Below are positions 17,992 to 27,174 of a stretch of 64,000 bases of DNA, piece after piece. The stretch's first letter is position 1. Every line of letters begins with the position of its first letter. This stretch comes from Angustibacter sp. Root456 (lineage in GTDB: Bacteria > Actinomycetota > Actinomycetes > Actinomycetales > Angustibacteraceae): positions 255,824 through 319,823 of the forward strand of contig NZ_LMER01000020.1 in NCBI RefSeq assembly GCF_001426435.1, read 5' to 3'. Position numbers and translations under genes: made by a program. The notes beneath the pieces were generated by a model, which was given only the letters and a program-made list of their open reading frames with translations, ran no database searches and was not told the origin of the DNA.

Positions 17992-20849
17992 ATGGACGAC
18001 CTGTTCCGCTTCCTGCTGCTTCGGCCCGCCGACCTTCCTGCCGACGGCGACGTCAAGGTGCTCGAGCCGAGCCACCTCGACACCGGCCGCGGGCGCGAGC
18101 TGGCTCGCCGCGAGGCCATCAAGCTGCTCGGCTCGCAGGCGCTGCTGCGGCGCACCGACGGCCTGCGCTACGGCGACCTCGCCCTCGCCGTCCGCGCGGC
18201 CCTGGACGCCGGCCCCCTGCCTGCTCCGAAGCTGCAGGACCTGGTGAAGACGCACACCGGCAAGCGGGCCACGGACCTCACGGGCGACGACCGGTTCACC
18301 GCGGAGGAGCGCGCTCTCGCCGACACGCTGGTGGCGGCCAAGCTGGTGTCGGGGACGCCGGACGTCGACGCCCGCGGCCTCGCCGCCGCGGCTCAGGGGT
18401 ACGACGCGCTGCGGCGGCTGGCCGAGGGCGCCGACCCGGTGCAGCTGCGACCGCTGCAGATGCCGTCGTTCGAGGCCAAGGACGACCACGAACGCCGCTA
18501 CGCGGACCGCCGGCTCGCGCACGCCGAGGGTGCGGACGCCGGTGCGCAGGCGCAGGCCGCCTCGCGCACCGAGGAGCCAGCCGGCCACGACGAGCACGAG
18601 CAGCTGCGCCGGATCGAGGACACGATCGCCGCCGTGAGCTCGGTGCGGGCCCAGGACTTCGACACCGAACAGTCGTCGCGCCCGGCGCAGGAGACGGTCG
18701 CCGGCCTCGCCGCCCGCGTCGGCCGGCTGGAGAGCGAGGTCGGCGACCGCGGCGACGGCGGTGACGCGCCGCTCGTAAACGACGTCCCCGCACAGGCCAC
18801 GTGGCACTTGCGGTCGAGCGCGGTCGAGGGCCTGCCCGGCCACGTGCGCGAGACGTTGCGGCTGCTGCGGATCGACCCCACCACCACGGCGCTGCCCCAG
18901 GTCGTGCAGGCGCTGCACACGGCGCGCGTGCAGGCCGAGGCGTCCACTGCGCGCAGCGTCGAGACCACCGTCGCCCAGCTCGTGAAGATCGGCAGCTCGT
19001 TCGTCAGCGCCGCCAAGGGGTCGGACTACGTCGGCACGCCCGGGACGACCATGCCGACGGGTCACGGCAGCATCAAGCCGGTTGGCGTCGGTGACCTGCT
19101 CATCGTCAAGCAGCACGTGCTGCGCTACGAGGGCGGTGAGGTCGCGCACGTCGAGAACGTGCTGAAGTCCGAGGTGCTCGACCGCGAGACCCGGCGGCTC
19201 GACCGCACGGAGACCACGGTGCTCACCGAGACCGAGCGCACGAAGGAGGAGGAGCGTGACAACCAGTCGACCGACCGCTTCTCCCTCAAGCGCGAGACCA
19301 GCGAGACGCTGAAGAACGAGACCGAGTTCAAGGCCGGCGTCCAGGTGGATGCCAAGTACGGCACGTTCGTGGAGGTCAAGGCCAGCGCCGACTTCGCGAC
19401 CAAGAGCTCCAGCGAGGAGTCGACGAAGCAGGCGTCGGAGTTCAGCAAGGACGTCGTGGCCCGCTCGGTGAGCAAGGTCGTCGAGCGGGTGCTCGAGCGC
19501 CGTTCGACGACGACCATCTCCGAGTTCGAGGAGAAGTACCACCACGGCTTCGACAACACCGGGGCACCGGCAACATCAGCGGGGTCTACCAGTGGGTCGA
19601 CAAGGTGCTGCAGGCGCAGGTCTACAACTACGGCAAGCGGATGCTCTTCGACGTCACGATCCCCGAGCCGGGCACCGCGTTCGTCGTGGCGCAGACGGCG
19701 GACAAGCAGAGCGACCCGATCGTCAAGCCGACGCCGTTCACCCTCACGGCCGACCAGATCACCGAAGGCAACTACACCCTCTACGCCCGGCAGTACGACG
19801 TCACTGGCCTGGAGGCGCCCCCGCCGCCGGTCAAGACGGTCGCCAAGGCGATCGACGCGCTGCTGCCGGACGGCGACCACGAGACCACCAAGTCCATCGA
19901 GGTCGTGCTCGACGACGGCTACCAGGCGTCGTACGCCCTGTTCCAGCGCACGTACCGCACCTACGACGGCGCCTCCTGGCGCGTGCTGGTCGGCAACAAC
20001 TGGATCGACGCGCTCGGGAGCACCGGCTACGTGACGATGGACGCCGAGGTGGGCTCGGTGGCCGTCGCCGTCCTCGCCGCCAAGACGCGCGAGTTCGCCG
20101 CCACCATCGAGATCTTCTGCACCCGCACCGCCCGCGCCTACAAGGCCTGGCAGCTGAAGACGCACGCGGCGATCACCGCCGGCTACCTGGCCAAGCAGCA
20201 GGCCTACGAGTCCAAGCTCGCCGAGGCCGCCGCTGCGGCCGGCGTGGTGATCACGGGACGCAACCCCGCCTGGAACCAGCGGATCGCGACCACCGAGCTG
20301 CGCAAGCAGTGCATCACGATGCTGACCGCGCAGCAGTTCGAGGCCTTCGGTGCGCTCGAGCTGTCGCCGCAGGGCTACCCGCAACCGAACCTCGCGCGCG
20401 CCGAGGCGCAGATGCCGTACGTGCGGTTCTTCGAGCAGGCCTTCGAGTGGGAGCACCTCGTGTACTTCTACTACCCGTACTTCTGGGGCTGGAAGCCGGC
20501 GTGGACCCACCGGATGCTGCTGGACGACGTCGACCCGCAGTTCGCGGACTTCCTGCGCGCCGGCGCCGCGCGGGTCGTGTTCCCCGTCAGGCCAGGCTTC
20601 GAGGCCGCGGTGGCGCACTACCTCGAGACCGGCGAGATCTGGAACGGCGGCCCGGCGCCCGACGTCAGCGACCCGCTGTACGTCCCGATCATCAAGGAGA
20701 TCCAAGAGGCCCAGGGTGCGCCTGGCAACGAGGTCCCCCAGGGCGACCCGTGGCTGGTGCGCCTGCCCACCACGCTGACCAAGCTGCGGCCCGACGACGC
20801 GCTGCCGAAGTGGAAGAAGGTCGGCGAGGACTGGCAGCCGGACAACTGA
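17992..20849 (+). pseudogene. Large unrecognised protein (about 952 aa), frame broken at a G run
   Basis: I do not recognise this family. The N-part (17992 to about 19563, roughly 524 codons) has no signal peptide or membrane segment; residues about 385-515 are highly charged and likely helical (ETRRLDRTETTVLTE, RTKEEERDNQSTDRF). At the GGGG run 19561-19564 coding moves to the -1 frame: HHGFDNTG then continues as GTGNISGVYQWVDKVLQAQ and on to the stop at 20849. One extra G would join both halves into about 952 residues. The abandoned frame turns Ser/Arg/Thr-rich, confirming the switch. The C-part has aromatic stretches such as VYFYYPYFWGWKPAW. A sequencing error, a true mutation or programmed -1 shifting are all possible. 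The start is ATG 17992, after GAGGAG. Confidence 0.75.
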
Positions 20850-20879
20850 CGCCCCGACCGACAGCGAAGCGAGGTCGCC

Positions 20880-21965
20880 GTGAAGCAGTACCTGCTGGTC
20901 GCCGGCGTCGACTACGAGTTCTCCGGCGTCGACTTCCGCCAGCTCGCCGACAACCGACGGCGCCTGCTCGACAAGCGCAACACCGCGCGCGTCGACCTGC
21001 GCTTCACCACGATGGACGTGCGGTCAGGGGAGGTCGAGGTGCGCGAGGTGACCTTCGGCACCGGCAAGCGCGTCGAGACCGTCACCAGCAGCAAGCCCTT
21101 CACGCCGGTGACCAAGGGCAGCTACCAGGACGTCGGCGGCCACCGCCGCTTCAAGCCCGGCCAGCCCGACGTCATGTCGATCACGGACGTGTACCAACGG
21201 GTCCAGGACATCGGTACGAAGGACGCCGGCACGCTGGCCGAGCTGAGCATCTTCAGCCACGGCTGGATGGGTGGGCCCATCCTGGTCAACAGCGACGACG
21301 ACCGGCTGATGACGATCACGCTGAACCCACCGGTCGGCCAGCCCATCCACGTGCAGATGCCCGTGGCGCCGACCTCGCGCGACCCCGACGACAAGGACGG
21401 TCGCGGCGACCTCGACTTCAGCCCTCCGACGATGGACGCGGGCGAGCTGAAGGCGTTTCGGGCCGCCTTCGCCAAGGACGCCGTCGCCTGGCTGTGGGGC
21501 TGTGCGTTCCCGCGCGCCATCCACCACACGATGTGGGCCATGGAGCAGGCCAAGGGGTACGCCGGCGTCGGGCTCGGGGACGACGTCGAGCTGCACCTCA
21601 CGCAGGTCGTGGAGGAGGACGTCGTGTTCCTCGACAGGTTCCTGGCCGGCGTCCTGAAGCCGTTCCCGAAGCCGCGCTCGGCGATCCGGGTGAAGTTCAA
21701 GCACCTCAAGTACGCGCTGTGCCGCGCCAACCTCGCCTGCTACGCGCGAGCGCTGGCCGACGGCGCCCAGGTCACCGTGCACGCCGCCGCGCTCGGCACC
21801 TACGCCGAGTACGACACCGGCGGCGACCGGCTCATGCACGTGCACGGCGGCTTCACGGCCCACTTCACGTTCTACAAGAACTACCTCGGCTTCTCCTTCG
21901 ACCCCGAGGGCCGCAAGTACGCCGTCTACCGGCCGGGGCTCGCGTGCCCCAAGCCCACTCCCTGA
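20880..21965 (+). CDS. Unrecognised protein with caspase-like His/Cys arrangement
   Basis: A 361-residue cytoplasmic protein begins 30 nt after the large frameshifted gene. It has no known domain that I recognise. What stands out is a hydrophobic strand followed by Ser-His-Gly (LSIFSHGWMGGP, His127) and, about 80 residues on, another hydrophobic strand ending in Gly-Cys (AVAWLWGCAF, Cys208). This strand-His-Gly and strand-Gly/Ala-Cys order is the active-site layout of clan CD proteases (caspases, gingipains, CHAT). The N-terminus YLLVAGVDYEFSGVDF could be the first strand of such a fold. The protease call is inference from two motifs. Start GTG 20880 is preferred; GAGGTCG precedes it. Confidence 0.6.
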   Translation: MKQYLLVAGVDYEFSGVDFRQLADNRRRLLDKRNTARVDLRFTTMDVRSGEVEVREVTFGTGKRVETVTSSKPFTPVTKGSYQDVGGHRRFKPGQPDVMSITDVYQRVQDIGTKDAGTLAELSIFSHGWMGGPILVNSDDDRLMTITLNPPVGQPIHVQMPVAPTSRDPDDKDGRGDLDFSPPTMDAGELKAFRAAFAKDAVAWLWGCAFPRAIHHTMWAMEQAKGYAGVGLGDDVELHLTQVVEEDVVFLDRFLAGVLKPFPKPRSAIRVKFKHLKYALCRANLACYARALADGAQVTVHAAALGTYAEYDTGGDRLMHVHGGFTAHFTFYKNYLGFSFDPEGRKYAVYRPGLACPKPTP

Positions 21966-21982
21966 CGTCGCCGCGCGGAGCA

Positions 21983-22055
21983 CTTGCCGAGGGTTCCGGC
22001 CGCTTGTCGAGGGGTGCACCCCTCGGCAAGCGGAGTGTCGCCCACTGAACGTGAT
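21983..22055. repeat. Palindromic intergenic repeat R2, copy 1
   Basis: This unit of about 70 nt lies 17 nt after the stop of the caspase-like gene. Its core is a hairpin at 22001-22032: CGCTTGTCGAGGGGTG pairs with CACCCCTCGGCAAGCG, one G:T pair only. It ends with AACGTGATCAACGGG. A near-identical unit sits at 58817-58895, also just after a rightward gene. It may act as a transcription end or be a mobile palindrome. No U tract follows. Confidence 0.88.
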
Positions 22056-22098
22056 CAACGGGCGAGCGCGCGAGGTGGGCGGGGGAGGCAGACCCTGG

Positions 22099-22125
22099 CA
22101 TACTGGACCCGACCGATCGGTCGGG
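22099..22125. promoter_or_regulatory. paa promoter region with 18-bp perfect operator
   Basis: CCCGACCGATCGGTCGGG (22108-22125) is a perfect palindrome 26 nt before the paaA start. Just upstream, CATACT (22099-22104) preceded by TG could be an extended -10; no -35 is evident. A TetR-type repressor (PaaR) controls paa genes in corynebacteria through ACCG/CGGT half-sites, and the inner ACCGATCGGT here matches that pattern. Binding would overlap the transcription start and block it. The regulator gene is not adjacent. Confidence 0.75.
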
Positions 22126-22151
22126 TAGCCGGTCGCCCGAAGGGAGCCCCC

Positions 22152-23138
22152 ATGACGTCGCAGCCCAGCGCCGAGCAGTGGACGCCGGAGCAGCAGGAGC
22201 GCTTCGACGCGCTCATCGCCGACGACCAGCGCATCGAGCCGCGCGACGCGATGCCCGAGGGCTACCGCAAGACCCTCGTGCGTCAGATCGCCCAGCACGC
22301 GCACTCCGAGATCATCGGCATGCAGCCCGAGGGCAACTGGATCGCCCAGGCGCCGAGCCTGCGGCGCAAGGCGATCCTCATGGCCAAGGTGCAGGACGAA
22401 GCCGGCCACGGGCTCTACCTGTACTCGGCCGCCGAGACCCTCGGCGTCGACCGCGCCGAGCTGCTCGAGATGCTGCACACCGGCCGCCAGAAGTACTCCT
22501 CGATCTTCAACTACCCCACCCTGTCGTGGGCCGACATGGGCGCCATCGGCTGGCTCGTCGACGGCGCCGCCATCGTCAACCAGGTGCCGATCTGCCGCTG
22601 CTCCTACGGCCCCTACGCCCGCGCGATGGTGCGGATCTGCAAGGAGGAGTCGTTCCACCAGCGGCAGGGCTTCGAGATCCTGCACACGCTCAGCCACGGC
22701 ACGCCTGAGCAGCACGAGATGGCGCAAGAGTCGGTGAACCGCTGGTGGTGGCCGAGCCTGATGATGTTCGGGCCGCCGGACGACGAGTCGCCCAACTCCG
22801 CGCAGTCGATGGCCTGGGGCATCAAGCGGCACAGCAACGACGAGCTGCGCCAGCGTTTCGTCGACATGACCGTGCCGCAGGCGCAGGTGCTCGGCCTCAC
22901 CCTGCCCGACCCCGAGCTGCGCTGGGTCGCTGACGACGGCGACGAGGCGTCGGGGCACTGGCGGTTCGGCGAGATCGACTGGTCCGAGTTCTACGAGGTC
23001 ATCAAGGGCAACGGCCCGTGCAACGCCGAGCGCATCGAGCGCCGCGTCAGCGCCCACGACGAGGGGGCGTGGGTGCGGGAGGCCGCGCTCGCGTACGCCG
23101 ACAAGCAGGCCGCGCGGGCCCGGGGAGCGGTGGCGTGA
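22152..23138 (+). CDS. paaA: Phenylacetyl-CoA 1,2-epoxidase, catalytic subunit PaaA
   Basis: The 328-residue ferritin-like subunit holds the diiron centre that epoxidises the ring of phenylacetyl-CoA. Metal-ligand segments are visible: [15 protein letters not shown] (ExxH) and [15 protein letters not shown] (ExxxH), with [14 protein letters not shown] before them. Length matches PaaA. The ATG at 22152 is preceded by AAGGGAG. It heads the operon paaABCDE, each gene overlapping the next by 1-4 bases. Expression is likely repressed through the palindrome 26 nt upstream. Confidence 0.97.
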   Translation: MTSQPSAEQWTPEQQERFDALIADDQRIEPRDAMPEGYRKTLVRQIAQHAHSEIIGMQPEGNWIAQAPSLRRKAILMAKVQDEAGHGLYLYSAAETLGVDRAELLEMLHTGRQKYSSIFNYPTLSWADMGAIGWLVDGAAIVNQVPICRCSYGPYARAMVRICKEESFHQRQGFEILHTLSHGTPEQHEMAQESVNRWWWPSLMMFGPPDDESPNSAQSMAWGIKRHSNDELRQRFVDMTVPQAQVLGLTLPDPELRWVADDGDEASGHWRFGEIDWSEFYEVIKGNGPCNAERIERRVSAHDEGAWVREAALAYADKQAARARGAVA

Positions 23139-23515
23139 GCGAGCAGCTGCCGACCGACCCGAACCTGACCGCCGAGGGCGGCCACGGCGCGGTGCCGACG
23201 TCCGGTGTGCCGGCCGAGACGGCCACGCCCACCCGGCGCGACTGGCCGCTCTGGGAGGTGTTCGTGCGGGCCCGCCGCGGCCTCTCGCACGGGCACGTCG
23301 GCTCACTGCACGCACCGGACGCCGAGATGGCCCTGCGCAACGCCCGCGACCTCTACACCCGGCGCAGCGAGGGCGTGAGCATCTGGGTCGTGCCCAGCGC
23401 CGCGATCACTGCCTCGAGCCCCGACGAGAAGGACGCGTTCTTCGACCCGGCAGCCGACAAGGTCTACCGGCACCCGACCTTCTACGACATCCCCGACGAG
23501 GTGCAGCACCTGTGA
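23135..23515 (+). CDS. paaB: Phenylacetyl-CoA epoxidase subunit PaaB
   Basis: This 126-residue non-catalytic subunit links the PaaA-PaaC heterodimers. The conserved block [20 protein letters not shown] and the following [20 protein letters not shown] identify it, and it ends in [11 protein letters not shown]. An N-terminal extension of about 38 residues (Pro/Thr/Ala-rich) makes it longer than the typical 95-residue PaaB. GTG 23135 overlaps the paaA stop as GTGA. It is required for complex assembly. Confidence 0.96.
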   Translation: MSEQLPTDPNLTAEGGHGAVPTSGVPAETATPTRRDWPLWEVFVRARRGLSHGHVGSLHAPDAEMALRNARDLYTRRSEGVSIWVVPSAAITASSPDEKDAFFDPAADKVYRHPTFYDIPDEVQHL

Positions 23516-24264
23516 CCGCCTCCGCCCCGGTGGCCGCCTACGCCCTCGCGCTCGGCGACGACGCGCTCGTGCTCTCGCAGCGCTGCGGGCAGTGGATCAC
23601 CCGCTCGCCGCAGCTCGAGGAGGACGTCGCGATCGCCAACATCGGGCTCGACCTGCTCGGTCAGGCCCGCACGCTGCTGGCCTACGCCGGCACCGCCGAC
23701 GGCCGCAGCGAGGACGACCTGGCCTACCTGCGCGACGCCGACGCGTTCACGAACGTGCAGCTCGTCGAGCTGCCCAACACCGACTTCGCGGTCTCCATGG
23801 CCCGGCTGCTGGTGTTCGCCGCCTACCAGCGCGCGCTCTACTCGCGCTTGGCTTCCAGCACCGACGAGACGCTCTCGGGCGTGGCGGCCAAGGCGGTCAA
23901 AGAGGTCACCTACCACCTCGACCACGCGAGCGAGTGGGTGCTGCGCCTCGGTGACGGCACTGACGAGTCGCACCACCGCATGCAGGTGGGCCTCGAGACG
24001 GTGTGGCCGCACGTCGACGAGCTGTTCGACGGCGACTTCGTCGACCCACAGCTCGTCGCGGACGGCGTCGCCGTCGATCCCTCGAGCCTGCGCGACGAGG
24101 TGCTGCAGGTCGTGCGCGGCGTGGTCACTGAGGCGACGCTGACGCTGCCGGACGTCGCGCCCGAGGCGGGCGGCGGGCGCCGCGGCGAGCACACGCCGGA
24201 CCTGGCCGAGATGCTCGACGAGATGCAGGGCCTGCACCGGGCCCATCCGGGGGCGACGTGGTGA
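23512..24264 (+). CDS. paaC: Phenylacetyl-CoA epoxidase structural subunit PaaC
   Basis: The 250-residue ferritin-like partner of PaaA lacks a working diiron site. The family start YALALGDDALVLSQRCGQWI and the helical segment EEDVAIANIGLDLLGQAR are present, with EVTYHLDHASEWVLRLGDGT further on. It stabilises the catalytic subunit. GTG 23512 overlaps the paaB stop. The C-terminal end is extended by a Gly/Arg-rich piece (PEAGGGRRGEHTPDL). Confidence 0.96.
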   Translation: MTASAPVAAYALALGDDALVLSQRCGQWITRSPQLEEDVAIANIGLDLLGQARTLLAYAGTADGRSEDDLAYLRDADAFTNVQLVELPNTDFAVSMARLLVFAAYQRALYSRLASSTDETLSGVAAKAVKEVTYHLDHASEWVLRLGDGTDESHHRMQVGLETVWPHVDELFDGDFVDPQLVADGVAVDPSSLRDEVLQVVRGVVTEATLTLPDVAPEAGGGRRGEHTPDLAEMLDEMQGLHRAHPGATW

Positions 24265-24764
24265 CCGTGGCCGCCGACGTCGAGCTGGCCCGCCACGCGG
24301 CGGCGCAGGTGCTCGACCCCGAGGTGCCGGTGCTCACCATCGCCGACCTCGGCGTCCTGCGCGACGTCGTCGTGCTGGACGACGGCGCGGTCGAGGTGGT
24401 CATCACACCCACCTACTCCGGCTGCCCGGCCATGGAGACCATCGCCTCCGACGTCCTCGACGCGGTGCGTGCGGCCGGGTTCGACGACGTCCGCGTGCGC
24501 ACGGTGCTCAGCCCCGCCTGGACCACCGACTGGATGAGCGACGACGGACGCCGCAAGCTGGCCGAGTACGGCATCGCGCCGCCCACGACGCGCACCACTG
24601 GCCCCGTACCGCTGACGCTCGGGAGCCGACCCGCGGCGCCGACGTGCCCGCGCTGCGGTTCAGCCGACGTCCGCGAGCTGTCGCACTTCGGCTCCACCGC
24701 CTGCAAGTCGTTGTGGCAGTGCAGCTCCTGCCGCGAGCCCTTCGACCACTTCAAGGCCATCTGA
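24261..24764 (+). CDS. paaD: Phenylacetate degradation protein PaaD
   Basis: This protein of 167 residues has a MIP18/DUF59 domain at the N-side (LDPEVPVLTIADLGVLRDV, PTYSGCPAMETI) and a C-terminal zinc-binding part (CPRCGS ... CSSCREPFDHFK). It is thought to mature the iron centre of the epoxidase. Two neighbouring GTG codons could start it (24258 or 24261); 24261 gives the same GTGA overlap as elsewhere in this operon. It ends with ATC TGA, where the TGATG junction starts paaE. Confidence 0.95.
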   Translation: MTVAADVELARHAAAQVLDPEVPVLTIADLGVLRDVVVLDDGAVEVVITPTYSGCPAMETIASDVLDAVRAAGFDDVRVRTVLSPAWTTDWMSDDGRRKLAEYGIAPPTTRTTGPVPLTLGSRPAAPTCPRCGSADVRELSHFGSTACKSLWQCSSCREPFDHFKAI

Positions 24765-25894
24765 TGACCACCGAGATCGAGCCGGGTATCGGCACCACCA
24801 GCACCGCGCCGCAGGTCAGCGCCCGCAGCCACGGCGCCTTCAACCCGTTGCGGCTCAGCGAGATCGACCACCTCACGAACTCCGCCGTGCGCCTCACCTT
24901 CGACGTCCCGCACAACCTGGCCGACGCCTACCGCTACGCCCCCGGCCAGCACCTCACCTTGCGCACCACCGTCGACGGCGAGGAGGTGCGCCGCAGCTAC
25001 TCCATCTGCTCGGCTCCGTCGTCCGGCAAGCTGCAGGTGGCCGTGAAGTCGTTGGAGGGCGGCGTCTTCTCGACGCACGCCCACAGCGGGCTGGCCGTCG
25101 GTGACGTGCTCGACGTCATGACGCCGGCCGGGCGCTTCGGCGTCCCCCTCGATCCCACGAACGCCAAGCGGTACGTCGCCATCGTCGCCGGCAGTGGCAT
25201 CACGCCGGTCATGTCGATCCTGCCCGCGGTGCTCGAGACGGAGCCACGCAGCGAGCTCACGGTGGTCTACGGCAACCGCGACAGCGGCTCGGTGATGTTC
25301 GCCGAGGAGCTCGCCGACCTCAAGGACCGCTACCCCGCGCGCCTGCAGTTCGTGCACGTGCTCTCACGCGAGCCGCAGGACGCCGAGCTGCTCACCGGGC
25401 GCATCGACGACGCCAAGCTCGACCGGCTGCTGGAATCGGTCGTGCCGGTCGACACGGTCGACGACTGGCTGCTCTGCGGCCCCTTCGAGCTGGTGCAGCA
25501 GGTGCGGACACGCCTCGTCGAGCGCGGCGTCGCGAACTCGGCGATCCACCTCGAGCTGTTCCACGTCGACGGCGAGCCGCCCCGACTCGCCCGCCCCCGC
25601 ACCGAGTCCGGCGACACCGGCTGCCAGGTGACCGTGCGCCTCGACGGCCGCACCACGACCTTCGCGATGCCCGACGAGGGCTCGGTGCTCGACGCGACGC
25701 TCGCGGTGCGCGCCGACGCCCCGTACGCCTGCAAGGGCGGGGTGTGCGGCACCTGCCGAGTGAAGGTCGTGGAGGGCGAGGTCGACATGACCCGCAACTT
25801 CGCGCTCGAGCCCGAGGAGATCGCCGAGGGCTTCGCGCTCGCCTGCCAGTCGGTGCCGACGTCCGACCGGCTCGTCGTCGACTTCGACGCCTGA
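24764..25894 (+). CDS. paaE: Phenylacetyl-CoA epoxidase reductase PaaE
   Basis: The 376-residue electron-transfer subunit moves electrons from NADPH to the diiron centre. Its FAD-binding segment is RRSYSICSAPSSG, the nucleotide site is VAGSGITPVMSIL, and the C-terminal plant-type ferredoxin ligands are in YACKGGVCGTCRVKV and the later LACQS. All four Cys of the 2Fe-2S cluster are present. The ATG at 24764 overlaps the paaD stop by one base. A palindromic repeat (R1) starts 3 nt after the stop and probably ends the operon. Confidence 0.97.
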   Translation: MTTEIEPGIGTTSTAPQVSARSHGAFNPLRLSEIDHLTNSAVRLTFDVPHNLADAYRYAPGQHLTLRTTVDGEEVRRSYSICSAPSSGKLQVAVKSLEGGVFSTHAHSGLAVGDVLDVMTPAGRFGVPLDPTNAKRYVAIVAGSGITPVMSILPAVLETEPRSELTVVYGNRDSGSVMFAEELADLKDRYPARLQFVHVLSREPQDAELLTGRIDDAKLDRLLESVVPVDTVDDWLLCGPFELVQQVRTRLVERGVANSAIHLELFHVDGEPPRLARPRTESGDTGCQVTVRLDGRTTTFAMPDEGSVLDATLAVRADAPYACKGGVCGTCRVKVVEGEVDMTRNFALEPEEIAEGFALACQSVPTSDRLVVDFDA

Positions 25895-25897
25895 CCT

Positions 25898-25965
25898 CCG
25901 GCGAATTCCCCGGAATTTGCACGCCTGGCGGACTTCAGACGTACATCTTCCGGGGAATTTGCCGG
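25898..25965. repeat. Palindromic intergenic repeat R1, copy 2
   Basis: This is a 68-nt element equal in length to the one at 5147. Its arms 25898-25915 and 25948-25965 pair over 18 positions with one mismatch. The loop keeps ACGCCTGG and a GTAC in the same places as the first copy. It begins 3 nt after the paaE stop, so both copies follow a rightward catabolic operon directly. Termination is the simplest role. Confidence 0.9.
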
Positions 25966-26021
25966 CCCTGCGGCGCGGGGGTGGGGCAGGGGGTGGCCAG
26001 TGCCTGAGCGACAATCAGCGG

Positions 26022-26894
26022 GTGACAACAAGCAGCGTGCGCACGATCGGCGCCCGCACGTTCGACTTCAGCCGCCAGGTGGCCGTCATGGCCATCGTCA
26101 ACCGCACCCGCGACTCGTTCTTCGACCAGGGCGCGACGTTCGACTTCGGGCCGGCACTCGAGGCCGTCGAGCGGGCGGTCGCGGACGGCGCCGACTGGGT
26201 CGACATCGGGGGCGTGCCGTTCTCGCCCAACGCCCAGGAGGTGTCGGTGCGCGAGGAGGTCGAGCGGATCGTCCCCCTCGTGGCGGCCGCGCGCGAGCGC
26301 ACCGACGTCGTCATCTCGGTCGACACCGTGCGCCCCCTCGTGGCGCACGAGGCGCTCGCGGCGGGAGCAGACGTCATCAACGACACCTCGGGCCTGCACG
26401 ACCCGCAGCTCGCCGAGGTGGTGGCCGAGCAGGACGGCACGCTCATCGTGTGCCACAGCAAGGCGGCCCCGCGCGAGAAGCTGCCGTCACCGGCGTACGA
26501 CGACGTCGTCGCGGAGGTGCGCGCGTTCCTGCTCGCGCGCGTCGCCGTCGCCCTCGAGCGCGGGGTGGCCGCCGAGCGGATCATCGTCGACCCCGGGCAC
26601 GACCTGAACAAGAACACGCTGCACTCGCTGGAGCTCACCCGCCGGCTCGGCGAGCTCGCCGACCTCGGCTACCCCCTGCTCGCGGCGGTGTCGAACAAGG
26701 ACTTCATCCAGGAGACGTTGGGCCGCCCCAAGGACGCTGTGCTCGCCGGCACCACAGCGACGCACGCGTACTGCGTGCTGCAGGGCGCACGCATCCTGCG
26801 GGTGCACGACGTCGCAGCGGCAGTCGACGCCGTACGCATGACCGAGGCGATTCTCGGCTGGCGAGCGCCGGTGCGCTTGCAGCACAACGTCTGA
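26022..26894 (+). CDS. folP2: Dihydropteroate synthase homologue, FolP2-type
   Basis: The 290-residue TIM-barrel protein is related to dihydropteroate synthase. It has VMAIVNRTRDSFFDQGATF where true synthases read NVTPDSFSDGG, then DWVDIGGVPFSP, VISVDTVRP, DVINDTSG and IIVDPGHDLNKNT. This pattern is that of FolP2, which in mycobacteria is a paralogue reported to lack synthase activity. The GTG at 26022 places the first strand at the N-terminus. It stands alone downstream of the paa operon, and its true role is unknown. Confidence 0.85.
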   Translation: MTTSSVRTIGARTFDFSRQVAVMAIVNRTRDSFFDQGATFDFGPALEAVERAVADGADWVDIGGVPFSPNAQEVSVREEVERIVPLVAAARERTDVVISVDTVRPLVAHEALAAGADVINDTSGLHDPQLAEVVAEQDGTLIVCHSKAAPREKLPSPAYDDVVAEVRAFLLARVAVALERGVAAERIIVDPGHDLNKNTLHSLELTRRLGELADLGYPLLAAVSNKDFIQETLGRPKDAVLAGTTATHAYCVLQGARILRVHDVAAAVDAVRMTEAILGWRAPVRLQHNV

Positions 26895-26900
26895 CGGCGA

Positions 26901-27101
26901 TCAGCCCGCCTCGCTGAGCGCGCCGTCGAGCCGGACGTCGGTGCTGCCGGAGCGGGCGAGCAGCTCGTCGAGATCGCGCAGCCGGGCCAGCGCCAGGGCG
27001 GCGTCGGCGTCGTTGCCGGCAGCGCGCGCCTGCTGCAGCTCGTGCAGTGCTGCGGCGCGCTGTGCGCTGAGCTCGTTCAGGAAAGCTCCGCTGATTCCCA
27101 T
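26901..27101 (-). CDS. Small helical protein, unknown
   Basis: A 66-residue Ala/Leu/Arg-rich protein is predicted to be almost entirely helical, with heptad-like Leu spacing (ELSAQRAAALHELQQARA, LARLRDLDELLA). A strong ribosome site GAGGAG lies 6 nt before the ATG at 27101. It converges on the folP2-type gene with 6 nt between stops. It may belong to the same leftward transcript as the STAS/PP2C-like pair 73 nt upstream. No family recognised. Confidence 0.65.
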   Translation of the reverse strand: MGISGAFLNELSAQRAAALHELQQARAAGNDADAALALARLRDLDELLARSGSTDVRLDGALSEAG

Positions 27102-27174
27102 GTCGCCTCCTCAGGTCTCGCGTGGGGTTCGTGGTGCGTGTGGTCGGGTGGTTCGGGTCGTCGTCCAGAGTGAG

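Noticed and set aside
19563-20034. Continuation of the first frame past the GGGG run as the true protein end
   Set aside because: Composition changes to Ser/Arg/Thr-rich noise, while the -1 frame continues with normal protein sequence for 430 residues.
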